Positions 17,674 through 26,307 of a stretch of DNA of 64,000 nucleotides are shown piece after piece; the stretch's first letter is position 1; every line of letters begins with the position of its first letter. Below the pieces are notes generated by a model. That model was not told the origin of the DNA. It ran no database searches and was given only the letters and a program-made list of their open reading frames with translations. The DNA comes from Anaerocolumna jejuensis DSM 15929 (GTDB taxonomy: Bacteria; Bacillota; Clostridia; Lachnospirales; Lachnospiraceae), in contig NZ_FRAC01000006.1 of the NCBI RefSeq assembly GCF_900142215.1, forward strand, positions 713,272 to 777,271, written 5' to 3'. The translations under genes and the position numbers were made by a program.

Positions 17674-17916
17674 GAAACGGACGATAATTAGGGCTGTATT
17701 CCTTCGGGTTTCTCGTTCAGGGCTCCAAATTCCACTAAAATGGCAGTAACTATTCCTGGGAAGAGAAAATGATACCAAACTCGCTGTAGATGTTTGGGCA
17801 ATGTGTTGTTGAGAGCTTCGAACAGTGGTATCCTTTTCTCTAGTCATAGTTACTGCCATTTAAGTGTCATTAGGGAGCCCTTCAATAGAAATCCGAAGGA
17901 ATACAGCCCTAATTAT
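17674..17916 (-). ncRNA. Candidate structured RNA/palindromic element, copy A
   Basis: In the minus-strand sense the element folds into one long hairpin. The terminal helix is a perfect 24 bp (17684-17707 with 17893-17916). Next come a GGGCTCC/GGAGCCC helix, an internal loop ATGA/GAAT closed by CACT/AGTG, a perfect 16-bp helix AAATGGCAGTAACTAT with its complement, a second internal loop GACT/CCAGGA, then a helix AGAGAAAAGGATACCA with one mismatch, and an apical loop between CCACTGT and CAGCGAGTTTGG. The 12-mer GAAACGGACGAT flanks its sense 3' end (17674-17685). Copy B shares the loops but not the helix sequences. Whether it is transcribed is not known. Confidence 0.6.
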
Positions 17917-18315
17917 CTGATTGTTGCAATTGAGTTTTATATGCACTATGTGCATTGTTAATTAATGAAGGTTAAAGGTTTATAAGGCAGGGGGATATAT
18001 GATATTGCAGAATAAAAATATGCAGAACGATTGTTTATAGCTTAAACTACTGAACAATATTACATAGTTAAAATAAAAACTCTTGTATTTATGCTAGCTA
18101 ACTTCATTTTAAACTATTTAAAAAACTAGAGAATATCTTATTCTAAATAAAATTTAATATCCAATACTTCAGTTTCATTCATTAATTTCTCTCATTCTCA
18201 AAACATTAAACGAATTACTAAATCAATTATTCCCCTCTCTAATCACTTCATAAATAACAAAGAAAAAATAAAACATTAAAAATAAAACATAAAAAATTTA
18301 TAATTGAAATACCCA

Positions 18316-18560
18316 GATGAATTGGGCTTTCTGTTTAGGAGTTTTGTCTTGAGAGGTTCCTTAATGACACTTAAACGCCGGCAGCTATGACTAGGTAAAG
18401 CAGCTCCACTGTCTGAGCGCAATACATTTCACGTACTTCACATCCTCCCAGCGAGTTTGGAGCAGCTTTGCCTGCCAGGAATAGCTGCCGGCGTTTCTAG
18501 TGGAATAAGGAACCTTGAAAACAAAACTCCTAAACAGAAAGTCCAATTCATCGTCCGTTT
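18316..18560 (+). ncRNA. Candidate structured RNA/palindromic element, copy B
   Basis: Plus-strand sense. A 32-bp terminal helix with one mismatch (18316-18347 with 18521-18552), then AGGTTCCTTA/TAAGGAACCT, the internal loop ATGA/GAA closed by CACT/AGTG, the perfect 16-bp helix AAACGCCGGCAGCTAT with its complement, internal loop GACTA/CCAGGA, a GGTAAAGCAGCTCCA helix, and an apical region between CCACTGT and CAGCGAGTTTGG. It ends with ATCGTCCGTTTC, the reverse complement of the 12-mer beside copy A. Relative to copy A it is inverted. Confidence 0.6.
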
Positions 18561-18724
18561 CCACATCCTAAACCCGTTTTTCCCTTTCATATCTTAAAAC
18601 TGCGTCCATCATAACAGCAGATTTTATACTTTATTAAAATTATAAAACCCTACACTTTAACACCAGCCTTCCTTCCAGTATTATTCTATTTTATGAAATT
18701 AATAAAACAGGAAGGATGATTCGC

Positions 18725-19456
18725 ATGGAAACAACCATTAAAGTAGAAGAATTATGCAAGTCCTATGCCCATGTAAAAGCCGTAGAAAACGTCAATTTCT
18801 CTATTTGCTCCGGAGAAGTATTTGGCTTGCTGGGTGCAAACGGTGCTGGAAAAAGCACTACAATTGAGTGTATTTTAGGTACCAAAAAGCAGGACAGGGG
18901 AAGGGTGTCCATTTTGGGAATGAATCCTCACAAGGAGCGGAAAAAGCTCTTTGAGAGGGTGGGTGTTCAATTTCAGGAGGCTAATTATCAGGACAAAATA
19001 AAGGTGTCTGAGCTTTGTAAGGTCACCTCCTCCCTTTACAAAACCTCTCTGGATTATATGCCTCTATTAAAACAGTTTGGGCTTTCCGACAAGCTGAAAA
19101 GCGATGTAAGTGAGCTTTCGGGAGGCCAGAAACAGCGGCTGTTTATAGTTCTTGCACTTATTCCGGACCCTGAGGTCGTATTTTTAGATGAACTGACAAC
19201 CGGATTGGATACAAAGGCCCGGCGGGATGTTTGGAAAAGCCTCACTGACTTAAAAGCAAAAGGCTTGACCATTCTGCTGACCTCTCATTTTATGGACGAG
19301 GTGGAAGCCCTGTGTGATAAGATCATGATTCTAAAAAATGGAGTCAGCATATTTTACGGGACAGTACAGGATGCAGTTGCAGCCAGTCCCTATGATAAAT
19401 TTGAAGATGCGTATCTATGGTATACGAATGAGGAGGAAGAAAATGCGGGCATTTAG
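18725..19456 (+). CDS. ABC transporter ATP-binding protein (ABC-2 exporter type)
   Basis: An ATPase subunit of about 243 aa. Walker A is GANGAGKSTT, the Q-loop region is VQFQEANYQD, the signature is LSGGQKQRL, Walker B is VVFLDELTTGLD (Leu-Thr in place of the usual Pro-Thr), and the H-loop is TSHFMDE. The C-terminus resembles DrrA/CcmA-type exporters of drugs or lipids. GGAAGG nine bases upstream favours the second ATG (18725). The stop codon overlaps the start of the permease gene by 14 bp, so translation is coupled. Confidence 0.9.
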   Translation: METTIKVEELCKSYAHVKAVENVNFSICSGEVFGLLGANGAGKSTTIECILGTKKQDRGRVSILGMNPHKERKKLFERVGVQFQEANYQDKIKVSELCKVTSSLYKTSLDYMPLLKQFGLSDKLKSDVSELSGGQKQRLFIVLALIPDPEVVFLDELTTGLDTKARRDVWKSLTDLKAKGLTILLTSHFMDEVEALCDKIMILKNGVSIFYGTVQDAVAASPYDKFEDAYLWYTNEEEENAGI

Positions 19457-20186
19457 AACACTATTTATTACAGAAAGCAGGCTGTCCCTTCGCGGAATGG
19501 ACATGTTCATTTTTGCAATATGCATGCCTGTTGTTATGGTGGTTATTTTAGGGGCTGTTTTTGGAAATAAGCCTGCTTTTGATGGAGCGGACTATACCTT
19601 TTTGGAGCAATCCTTTGGAGCAGTGGCAACAATTGCAATTTGTGCCGGCGGAGTTATGGGACTTCCGTTAGTCGTATCCGATTACCGAAACAGGAAGATT
19701 TTAAAACGGTTCAAGGTCACACCAACCAGTCCCGCCCTTATTTTAGCGGTTCAGACTGCAATCTATGCACTTTATTCCATCCTTTCACTCATTCTGGTTT
19801 ATATAGCAGGGGCAGTTTTTTTCAGCTATCAATTACATGGTTCCTGGCTTAAATTCCTGGGCGCCTATTTGCTGGTTATGCTTTCTATGTTCAGCATTGG
19901 ATTAATGGTAGGGGGACTTGCCCCGAACATGAAAATAGCAAGTGCCGCAGCAAGCCTGCTGTACTTTCCAATGCTGATTTTTTCAGGTGCTACTTTGCCT
20001 TATGAAGTTATGCCCGCACCACTTCAAAAAGTGGCGGATGTTATGCCTCTGACCCAGGGTATTAAGCTACTGAAAGCGGCTTCACTGGGTCTGCCCATGG
20101 ATAGTGTTTTTATCCCCATTGCTGTAATGGCTGCACTTGCTGTGATTTGTATATGTATCTCCCTCTTCTTTTTTAAGTGGGAGTAG
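19443..20186 (+). CDS. ABC-2 type permease
   Basis: A membrane subunit of about 247 aa with six predicted spans, starting at MRAFRTLFITESRLSLRG. Spans include FIFAICMPVVMVVILGAVF, a segment at VATIAICAGGVMGLPLVVS, one at YALYSILSLILVYIAG, one at LLVMLSMFSIGLMVGGLA, and the C-terminal AVMAALAVICICISLFFF. The conserved ABC-2 phrase LYFPMLIFSGATLPYEVMP is present before the last span. GAGGAGG supports the ATG at 19443. It forms an exporter with the preceding ATPase; the cargo is unknown. Confidence 0.87.
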   Translation: MRAFRTLFITESRLSLRGMDMFIFAICMPVVMVVILGAVFGNKPAFDGADYTFLEQSFGAVATIAICAGGVMGLPLVVSDYRNRKILKRFKVTPTSPALILAVQTAIYALYSILSLILVYIAGAVFFSYQLHGSWLKFLGAYLLVMLSMFSIGLMVGGLAPNMKIASAAASLLYFPMLIFSGATLPYEVMPAPLQKVADVMPLTQGIKLLKAASLGLPMDSVFIPIAVMAALAVICICISLFFFKWE

Positions 20187-20288
20187 TTCTTGCTTTCCTG
20201 CTGCTGGACTGAGATGAAAATCTGCTGCTGGAGCGATGTGTAAAGCTTCAGCTCAGCCTGTCTGCATGCTGAATCCAAGGGGATTCGT

Positions 20289-20317
20289 TTGAATTATTAC
20301 CAGATTTTTGTTATAAT
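20289..20317 (+). promoter_or_regulatory. Sigma-A-type promoter for the YesM-like kinase gene
   Basis: TTGAAT (20289-20294) and a consensus TATAAT (20312-20317) are separated by exactly 17 bp. The site lies about 150 bp upstream of the kinase start, leaving a long leader in which nothing further is recognised. Confidence 0.65.
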
Positions 20318-20463
20318 GCTATTAACTAACAGAACTAATTTATCCATTCAAACAAACACCCCTCTTACATGCGGTGAGGCCATTTCCGACAGTCTTTCTG
20401 TAAAAATGAAGGCTTCAAAAAGAGGGAAGCGTTCAATAATAATTACAGAGAGGGATTATACAT

Positions 20464-22251
20464 ATGTTTCATATTACAAAACCAGTATCCAGAATGAAAA
20501 TTAAAAAGCAGATGTATCTTATATTTATACCGTTAATTATAATACCTGTTTTATTTATAGGTACTTATCTGACAACCTTTTTTATGAAAGCATTGTACAA
20601 GCAGACCAGTACACAGCTGGAATCTGATAACATACGTGTAAAATCCATAATGCTGGATTGCCTGATAAATGTTTACAATATATCAACCGATTTAATATCG
20701 GATAATATGCTGAAATCGATTCTGACAACAACCTACCTAGATGCGAAAGAAGCAAATAATTCTCTTAATAACTATAATCCCTACGAAGACTATGTACAAA
20801 ATTATTCTTTTATCTCTTCCATAACCGTATATACGGATAATACCACGCTGCCTGAAACCAAATATATTAAGCATATTAATCCCTCCATCTATAAGCAGTT
20901 AGTATCGAAGGTCCTGATTCCCTCCAGCTGTAAATGGGCTTATTCCTCACCGGATACTGCCGTCAATCCTGCCAGGGAACTGATGCTGATACGTTCTTTT
21001 CAGACCGTTCAATCAAAATACAAGGCTATTGTTGTTATTAAAATCAGCAATAATTTTATTAAAAACCGAATTCAGAACAATGATTTATATACCGCTATTT
21101 CTTTAAACAACAATCCTGTTTTTTTCAGCACTACCCGTTCAATGCAGGGGAAGCCCCAGGATGTTCCCATTGACTACAATACGGACTATTATCAGTATAA
21201 GGGGCTTTTTAATTTCCAGGATGCCAATGTACTGGGACATGTCTCTTCCTTACCGGTATTTCAATCAAAGGATAAGCTCTATATAACTACTATTGATTTT
21301 GAAGCTTACCGCAATATCACAAAAATTATGATAATGTGTATAGCAATCATATCGCTGGCAATCTTCATTCCTCTGGCCGGCATTTTATTATATACGAAAT
21401 TTTTTAGTACGAGAGTTAATTCCTTAAGGACTGCTATGAGAAGTGCCGCTATGGGTAATTTTGACGTGATTGAAACCCTTCGGGGGGATGATGAGTTGAC
21501 GGAAACCTTTGCAGACCTGCAATATATGATTACTACATTAAAGCAAAAAGAAGCAGCAATGTTCGAATCAAAACTGAAGGAAAAAGAATTGCTGAATCAG
21601 CAGCAGCGGATGGAATTTAAGATTTTATCCAGTCAGATCAATCCTCACTTTTTGTATAACACACTTGAAACTATTCGTATGCTGGCAATCGATGCCGGAA
21701 CCATGAATATAGCTTCTGCCATAAAGTTACTTGGAAAATCCATGCATTATGTGCTTGAGAATGCAGAGACCTTTTCAACCACCCTTAAAAATGAGCTGGA
21801 CTATATTGACGTATATTTGCAAATACAAAAGTTACGTTTCGAAGAACGGCTGGATTACAAAATAGAATTACCGGATGATTTTTCTGCCAAAGACTATCAG
21901 ATACTGCCTCTTTTACTTCAGCCCATCGTAGAAAATGCAGTTTTGCATGGGCTTGAGAATGTATCGAAAAATGGGTATGTTTCCGTCATTATAAATACCG
22001 ACTTTAATACAAAATTATTTATCGATATTCTGGACAACGGAACAGGAATGACCAGTGATAAACTAAACCATTTAAACCGTCTGTTAACTGATAATATTGA
22101 CTATGATGCCGACAGAAGCAGCATAGGGCTGAGTAATATAACCAGACGTATACGTTTATTCTACGGAGAGTCTTATTATATGAAAATTATCAGCTCCACC
22201 GAAAAGGGAACTCATGTACAATTGGTACTTCCTCTTATTCCGAATCAATAA
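20464..22251 (+). CDS. YesM-like sensor histidine kinase
   Basis: A 595-aa membrane kinase: first membrane segment at about 16-40 (LIFIPLIIIPVLFIGTYL), an extracellular dCache-like sensor (about 41-275), second span at about 282-312 (IMIMCIAIISLAIFIPLAG), HAMP linker, then the His_kinase family core. The phospho-acceptor is H395 in SQINPHFLYNTLETI and the ATPase has ENAVLHGLEN, DNGTGM and GLSNITRR. Such kinases usually pair with a YesN-type AraC regulator and control sugar uptake; the only unpaired YesN-like gene nearby is at 26308-27861, beyond the GH2 gene and on the other strand. AGAGAGGGA supports the start. Confidence 0.9.
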   Translation: MFHITKPVSRMKIKKQMYLIFIPLIIIPVLFIGTYLTTFFMKALYKQTSTQLESDNIRVKSIMLDCLINVYNISTDLISDNMLKSILTTTYLDAKEANNSLNNYNPYEDYVQNYSFISSITVYTDNTTLPETKYIKHINPSIYKQLVSKVLIPSSCKWAYSSPDTAVNPARELMLIRSFQTVQSKYKAIVVIKISNNFIKNRIQNNDLYTAISLNNNPVFFSTTRSMQGKPQDVPIDYNTDYYQYKGLFNFQDANVLGHVSSLPVFQSKDKLYITTIDFEAYRNITKIMIMCIAIISLAIFIPLAGILLYTKFFSTRVNSLRTAMRSAAMGNFDVIETLRGDDELTETFADLQYMITTLKQKEAAMFESKLKEKELLNQQQRMEFKILSSQINPHFLYNTLETIRMLAIDAGTMNIASAIKLLGKSMHYVLENAETFSTTLKNELDYIDVYLQIQKLRFEERLDYKIELPDDFSAKDYQILPLLLQPIVENAVLHGLENVSKNGYVSVIINTDFNTKLFIDILDNGTGMTSDKLNHLNRLLTDNIDYDADRSSIGLSNITRRIRLFYGESYYMKIISSTEKGTHVQLVLPLIPNQ

Positions 22252-22350
22252 ATAAATGGAAGCAATAAAATAAATAGAATCATTAAAATAAATGAAAGTA
22301 TTAAAACCCAAATCCCGGTAACCAGCCAGGTTAATGATTTTTAAAACTAA

Positions 22351-22462
22351 CAAAAAGATGAGACCGCCGCAAAAGAACAACTAATACCGGATATTGCATA
22401 CATAAATGAATTTATGCAGGATATCGGTATGAACTTTCTTTTACAGCGGCCCCATCTTTTTG
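22351..22462. terminator. 112-bp imperfect palindrome, probable bidirectional terminator
   Basis: The outer arms CAAAAAGATGAGACCGCCGC and its complement near 22441-22462 differ at a few positions, and the inner arms ATACCGGATATTGCATA... and ...TGCAGGATATCGGTAT also pair, leaving a 3-nt centre. On each strand the distal arm ends in CTTTTTG, a U-rich exit. It lies exactly where two converging genes need termination. The arm GGGGCCGCTGTAAAA resembles the end of the palindromic element at 33295 (GGGGCTGCTGCAAAA), so it may derive from a MITE. Confidence 0.6.
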
Positions 22463-22735
22463 CATATAGCCTATGTTAAACTAAGCCATGACAGGCATTG
22501 TACCAATTCTCATCAATCTTTTGTATATACCCTAAGTGAACTTAAGCCAGTAGCAGGCATTGCCGATTCTCACCAATCTTTTTTGTATATACCCTAAATG
22601 AACTTAAGCCAGTAGCAGGCATTGAGCCAATTCTCACCAATCTTTTTTGTACATACCCTAAATAACTTAAGCCAGTAGCAGGCATTATGCCGCTTCACAC
22701 AATCTTTTTTGCACGCAGCCTAAGTTAACTTAACA
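22454..22735. repeat. Four and a half tandem repeats of about 62 bp
   Basis: Units start with ATCTTTT at 22454, 22516, 22576, 22640 and 22702 (periods 62, 60, 64, 62). Each reads roughly ATCTTTTTTGTATATACCCT, then AAGTGAACTTAAGCCAG, TAGCAGGCATTG and ATTCTCACCA; the last copy stops after AACTTAA. The middle units are nearly identical and the outer ones diverged, as expected of an array growing by slippage or unequal crossing-over. Confidence 0.8.
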
Positions 22736-22744
22736 AATACAAAT

Positions 22745-25700
22745 TCAGTTTTTTCTTTGAAACTGAAACCATTTAAAGTCAAACTTACTGCCAGGTAAGA
22801 AAATAAAGCTAACTTTATTGCATCCGGTGATGTTTTTTAATTTAAACTCATGTTTTTCATATTCTTCAGAAAAAGGAATTTCCACCAGCTGTTTTTCACA
22901 ATGGCTATCCTTATCAAATTGAATATGTACTGTATTAATATCAATCGGTGAACGGCCGAATAGAACAATGCTGTCCAGGCCCTCCTGGCCAAAGTCCATA
23001 TTCTCAAATTCCAGCACTACATTGTTTCCTATATTTTCTATGGCATCCTTTGTAATATTATACGAGTCACCGTAGATTTGGCTATTGTCTTTTACCTCTA
23101 TGATTTCATAGGCTTTTTCATATTTCTTAAACTGAAATCCCTGAATATCCAGTTTTATTTTTACACCTATGCATAGTGTTGAAATTCCCTTCAGCCTTCT
23201 TGGAAGCTTAAAGATTTCCGGCTGGTATGTGTTCCAGATAAAGTCCTTGTGATAAATTGTTTTCAATAAAAGAGAAGCATTTTCTTCTTCCGGCATTCCT
23301 TCCCATATTTCAATTTCAAAGGGGTCATTGCCCAAATAATATATCGGTATCCTCAGTTCATCCGAACCGTAATCTCCGAAATCAACTCCTTTAAATCCAA
23401 TGTAATTCTGCGTATTTTCAGTAGAAACACCGCCCGATAAGCCACTGTGGATTTCTGTATTACTACTATTGTACAGGCCGGCAGATACAAATTCGTATGG
23501 ATTCAAAGCGGCTTCACCCAAGCCTGTAATTTCAAATTCCAGTTCAGACACTATCCCCGGAACTTTACAGCCGTTATTTGCCGTACACCGGAGACGGAAT
23601 TCACCATCACCCAGCGCTGTAATTACCGCCTCTGTACCCTGTGCTTCAATTTCCGCAATGTTTGTTATAATACCGTTTGCTGTAATGGCCTTCCACTCAA
23701 TGTCCTTGTATGTTGCATTATCCGGCAATATTCTGGCAGTAACCTTTACGGACCTGTTTTCTTGTGTCAAAGCACCTTTTCCATGATTTTTCAGCTCAAT
23801 TTTACGGATGGGTATTTCTTTGATGCTATCCGACTTCCTGTTTTCTGTCAGAGCCGAAACTCCTCTTATTCTTTCATCCTCAAGGGAATGAAAAATTATT
23901 TCTTCCGGCTTCATGCCCTCCGATGAAACCTTAAATTGAATAATTCCAGGTTCCTCTTTTGCTGCAACCATGGCAAGGAGTTTTCCCGAAAACAGCCTGC
24001 GGCTGGTACCTTTATAAGCCTCATAATCCGTGCTGTCTCCGTTGTCCAATCCAACCAGGCGGCCTGCTCCTGTAACTTCAACCTCAACACGGTTATTCGC
24101 ATTTGCTACCGGTACGCCCTTCTCATCAGTCATGGAAATCTCTATAAAGATCATATCCATGCCGTTTGTTTTCATTACGGTCTTATCCGGATTTATTACT
24201 ATTTGGGCAGCATCGCCAAAGGAGCGTTGTTCATCAACTGCTACTATAGTATTCATTTCATCGTATGCCACTGCCCTGATACAGCCCTTTTGATAAGGCA
24301 CCTGCCATTCACCGGATAATTGTATCCCTTTTTTATGGTCCGCTTCAAATATTCCCATGGATATCTCATTGACAAACAGCTCTGTTTTGGGTGCATTGGA
24401 ATAGATTCTTATATCAATAAGCTGCCCTTCATTAAAATCCCAGTAGGGCAATATATGAACCATAGGATTTGTCTTATAATCCGTCCATTCTGCCTGATAG
24501 ATATAGTAGGAATCTTTCTTAAAGCCTGCTGTATCAAGCTGCCCAAAATAAGAATTCTTTGTAAAATAAGGCGTAGGCTCGCCAATATAATCAAATCCGG
24601 ACCAGATAAACTGCCCAAGGCAATATTTTGCATCCCTGTCATCGGTAATGTTCTTCTGGGTATTTTTTGCACCCCAGCTGGTCGAACAGTTCCCCAAGGA
24701 AGAGCATTGCTCATCTTCATGGGTCACTACTGTTTTATCCGCCGGAAAATGATAGATTCCCCTGCTTTGAAGAGTAGAGGCCGTTTCGCTTCCGTATATT
24801 ACCCAATCGGGATACTTTTTATGATGCTCCTCATACAATGCTTCGCCATAGTTATAACCTGCTATCCGCAGCTCGTCTGCACATTTTTGTGCGTTTTCCC
24901 CTGCCATAAAGTTCGAGCCAATGGTAATAACTCCGTTATTTTTCGGGTCGTGAAGAAGTACTAAATCCCGAAGCCTCCTGGTGATTTCCAATCCTCTTTC
25001 ATCTGCATGGGTATCATATATTTCATTGCCGATACTCCACATTATAATACTCGGATGGTTTCTATCCCTTCGTATCCAGCTGGCAACATCTCTTTCGCAC
25101 CACTCATTAAAGTATCTGGCGTAATCAAACTCCGTCTTCGGCCTTTCCCACATATCAAAGGCTTCTGACACAATTAAAATACCTGCTTCGTCCGCTAAAT
25201 CCATCAGTTCAACCGCCGGAATATTGTGGGAGGTCCTTATGGCATTAACCCCCATTTTCTTCAATAATTCTATCTGCCTTCTGATAGCCTCTTTGTTTAC
25301 TGCCGCTCCTAATGCACCTAAGTCATGATGCTGGCATGCTCCATGTATTTTAGTATATTTCCCGTTAAGAAAAAAGCCTTCCTCCCTGTCAAAAAGCAGG
25401 GTCCTGAAGCCAAAGCTTTGAACAACGGAATCAACAGTTTCATCCTCCAAAATTAATTCTGATTTCAGCTGATATAAATACGGTTCTTCCAAACTCCACT
25501 CCCGTATATCCTCTAAAAATATCGACTGCTTCTCCCTTGTCTTATCAGCTGTAAGAGTAAGTTTGTCTTCCCTGCTTGCAGCTACCCTTCCCTGTCTGTC
25601 CATAATCGAAGTTCTTAACATTGCGCGGCTGTTCTTATGATTCTCTTCTATCAGCTCCGAATCAATTTCCACAAGCCAGCCGTCCTTCTCTTTTTGGGTG

Positions 25701-26164
25701 GCAATATAGATACCATCGGTTATAAAATGTGCCTGATTTAATATTTTCAGCCAGACATTCCGATATATTCCTGCTCCTGAATACCACCTGGTGTTTAAGC
25801 TCTGATAGGTCACTCTAACCTTGATTTCATTTTCGCCGGGATGCAAATATTTTGTTATGTCAAATTCAAAGGAAGTATAACCATATTTCCACTCACCCAC
25901 TGCGGCATCATTTATGTAAACGGCTGAATCCATATAAACACCTTCAAAATATAAACAGATGACCTTATTTTCCATGTCTTCCACAGTAAAGTGTTTTCTA
26001 TACCAGCCTTCGCCGGTTTCATATAAATCCTGCATATTGTAAATCAGCCAGTCATGAGGGATGTCTACGGCAGACCATTTAATGTCCCTTTGATTTATAG
26101 CCTCAAGAGGTGTAAAAATTTCCTGTTGGGTAAAGCTCCATCCATCGTTGAATAAATAGTTCAT
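22745..26164 (-). CDS. GH2 beta-galactosidase with Ig-like and CBM-like C-terminal modules
   Basis: A large retaining glycosidase of 1139 aa. The sugar-binding domain (about 1-150), Ig-like domain (150-255) and TIM barrel (255-570) are of GH2 type. The acid/base is E381 in WSIGNEIYD and the nucleophile is E460 in VIYGSETAS. A DUF4982-like domain (about 590-640) and an Ig/Big-like domain (about 660-880) follow. The C-terminus has two CBM6/35-like modules (about 885-1010 and 1030-1139, the second with LEFENMDFGQEGLDSI). No signal peptide is seen, so the modules would work inside the cell or on polymeric intracellular substrate, which is odd. GGAGAG supports the start. Substrate could also be a beta-glucuronide or beta-mannoside. 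Confidence 0.9.
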   Translation of the reverse strand: MNYLFNDGWSFTQQEIFTPLEAINQRDIKWSAVDIPHDWLIYNMQDLYETGEGWYRKHFTVEDMENKVICLYFEGVYMDSAVYINDAAVGEWKYGYTSFEFDITKYLHPGENEIKVRVTYQSLNTRWYSGAGIYRNVWLKILNQAHFITDGIYIATQKEKDGWLVEIDSELIEENHKNSRAMLRTSIMDRQGRVAASREDKLTLTADKTREKQSIFLEDIREWSLEEPYLYQLKSELILEDETVDSVVQSFGFRTLLFDREEGFFLNGKYTKIHGACQHHDLGALGAAVNKEAIRRQIELLKKMGVNAIRTSHNIPAVELMDLADEAGILIVSEAFDMWERPKTEFDYARYFNEWCERDVASWIRRDRNHPSIIMWSIGNEIYDTHADERGLEITRRLRDLVLLHDPKNNGVITIGSNFMAGENAQKCADELRIAGYNYGEALYEEHHKKYPDWVIYGSETASTLQSRGIYHFPADKTVVTHEDEQCSSLGNCSTSWGAKNTQKNITDDRDAKYCLGQFIWSGFDYIGEPTPYFTKNSYFGQLDTAGFKKDSYYIYQAEWTDYKTNPMVHILPYWDFNEGQLIDIRIYSNAPKTELFVNEISMGIFEADHKKGIQLSGEWQVPYQKGCIRAVAYDEMNTIVAVDEQRSFGDAAQIVINPDKTVMKTNGMDMIFIEISMTDEKGVPVANANNRVEVEVTGAGRLVGLDNGDSTDYEAYKGTSRRLFSGKLLAMVAAKEEPGIIQFKVSSEGMKPEEIIFHSLEDERIRGVSALTENRKSDSIKEIPIRKIELKNHGKGALTQENRSVKVTARILPDNATYKDIEWKAITANGIITNIAEIEAQGTEAVITALGDGEFRLRCTANNGCKVPGIVSELEFEITGLGEAALNPYEFVSAGLYNSSNTEIHSGLSGGVSTENTQNYIGFKGVDFGDYGSDELRIPIYYLGNDPFEIEIWEGMPEEENASLLLKTIYHKDFIWNTYQPEIFKLPRRLKGISTLCIGVKIKLDIQGFQFKKYEKAYEIIEVKDNSQIYGDSYNITKDAIENIGNNVVLEFENMDFGQEGLDSIVLFGRSPIDINTVHIQFDKDSHCEKQLVEIPFSEEYEKHEFKLKNITGCNKVSFIFLPGSKFDFKWFQFQRKN

Positions 26165-26307
26165 TTTAACTCTCCAGTTCCGTAAAGAATTTTAAGCGGT
26201 GTTTATAAAATCATCTTCGCAATTACCGTTTCAAAATATGGAATTATATCGTCAATTGCTGTTTCTAAATATATTATCTCAGTAATTTCTGATTTCGCAA
26301 TATGACA

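Larger units (their letters stand above)
17535..18724. other. 1.2-kb gene-free region carrying two structured elements
   Basis: No credible gene occurs here. Two related hairpin elements in inverted orientation occupy 17674-17916 and 18316-18560 (separate entries) and enclose about 400 bp of very AT-rich DNA (17917-18315) in which nothing is recognised. A 72-aa minus-strand frame at 17641-17859 lies inside the first element and has no ribosome binding site. Confidence 0.7.
22252..22744. other. Convergent intergenic region with palindrome and tandem repeats
   Basis: Gene-free 493 bp between the kinase (plus) and GH2 gene (minus), holding a 112-bp palindrome (22351-22462) followed immediately by four and a half 62-bp direct repeats (22454-22735), each entered separately. 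No coding sequence is supported. Confidence 0.6.

Noticed and set aside
17641..17859. 72-aa minus-strand frame
   Set aside because: It lies inside the structured element, has no ribosome binding site and its sequence is explained by the hairpin.
17674..17916. 6S RNA
   Set aside because: 6S RNA is also a long hairpin, but there would not normally be two inverted copies 400 bp apart with tandem-GA loops and a shared outer 12-mer.
17674..18560. Retron msr-msd or group II intron origin of the paired hairpins
   Set aside because: No reverse transcriptase gene, branch-point G context or intron domain V was found nearby; the architecture is a single long hairpin.
22454..22735. Possible CRISPR array in the 62-bp repeats
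   Set aside because: The whole unit is repeated, not a 25-40 bp constant part with unique spacers; it is a simple tandem repeat.
24320..24964. 214-aa plus-strand frame within the GH2 gene
   Set aside because: Antisense shadow of a well-defined GH2 catalytic domain; no ribosome binding site or recognisable domain.
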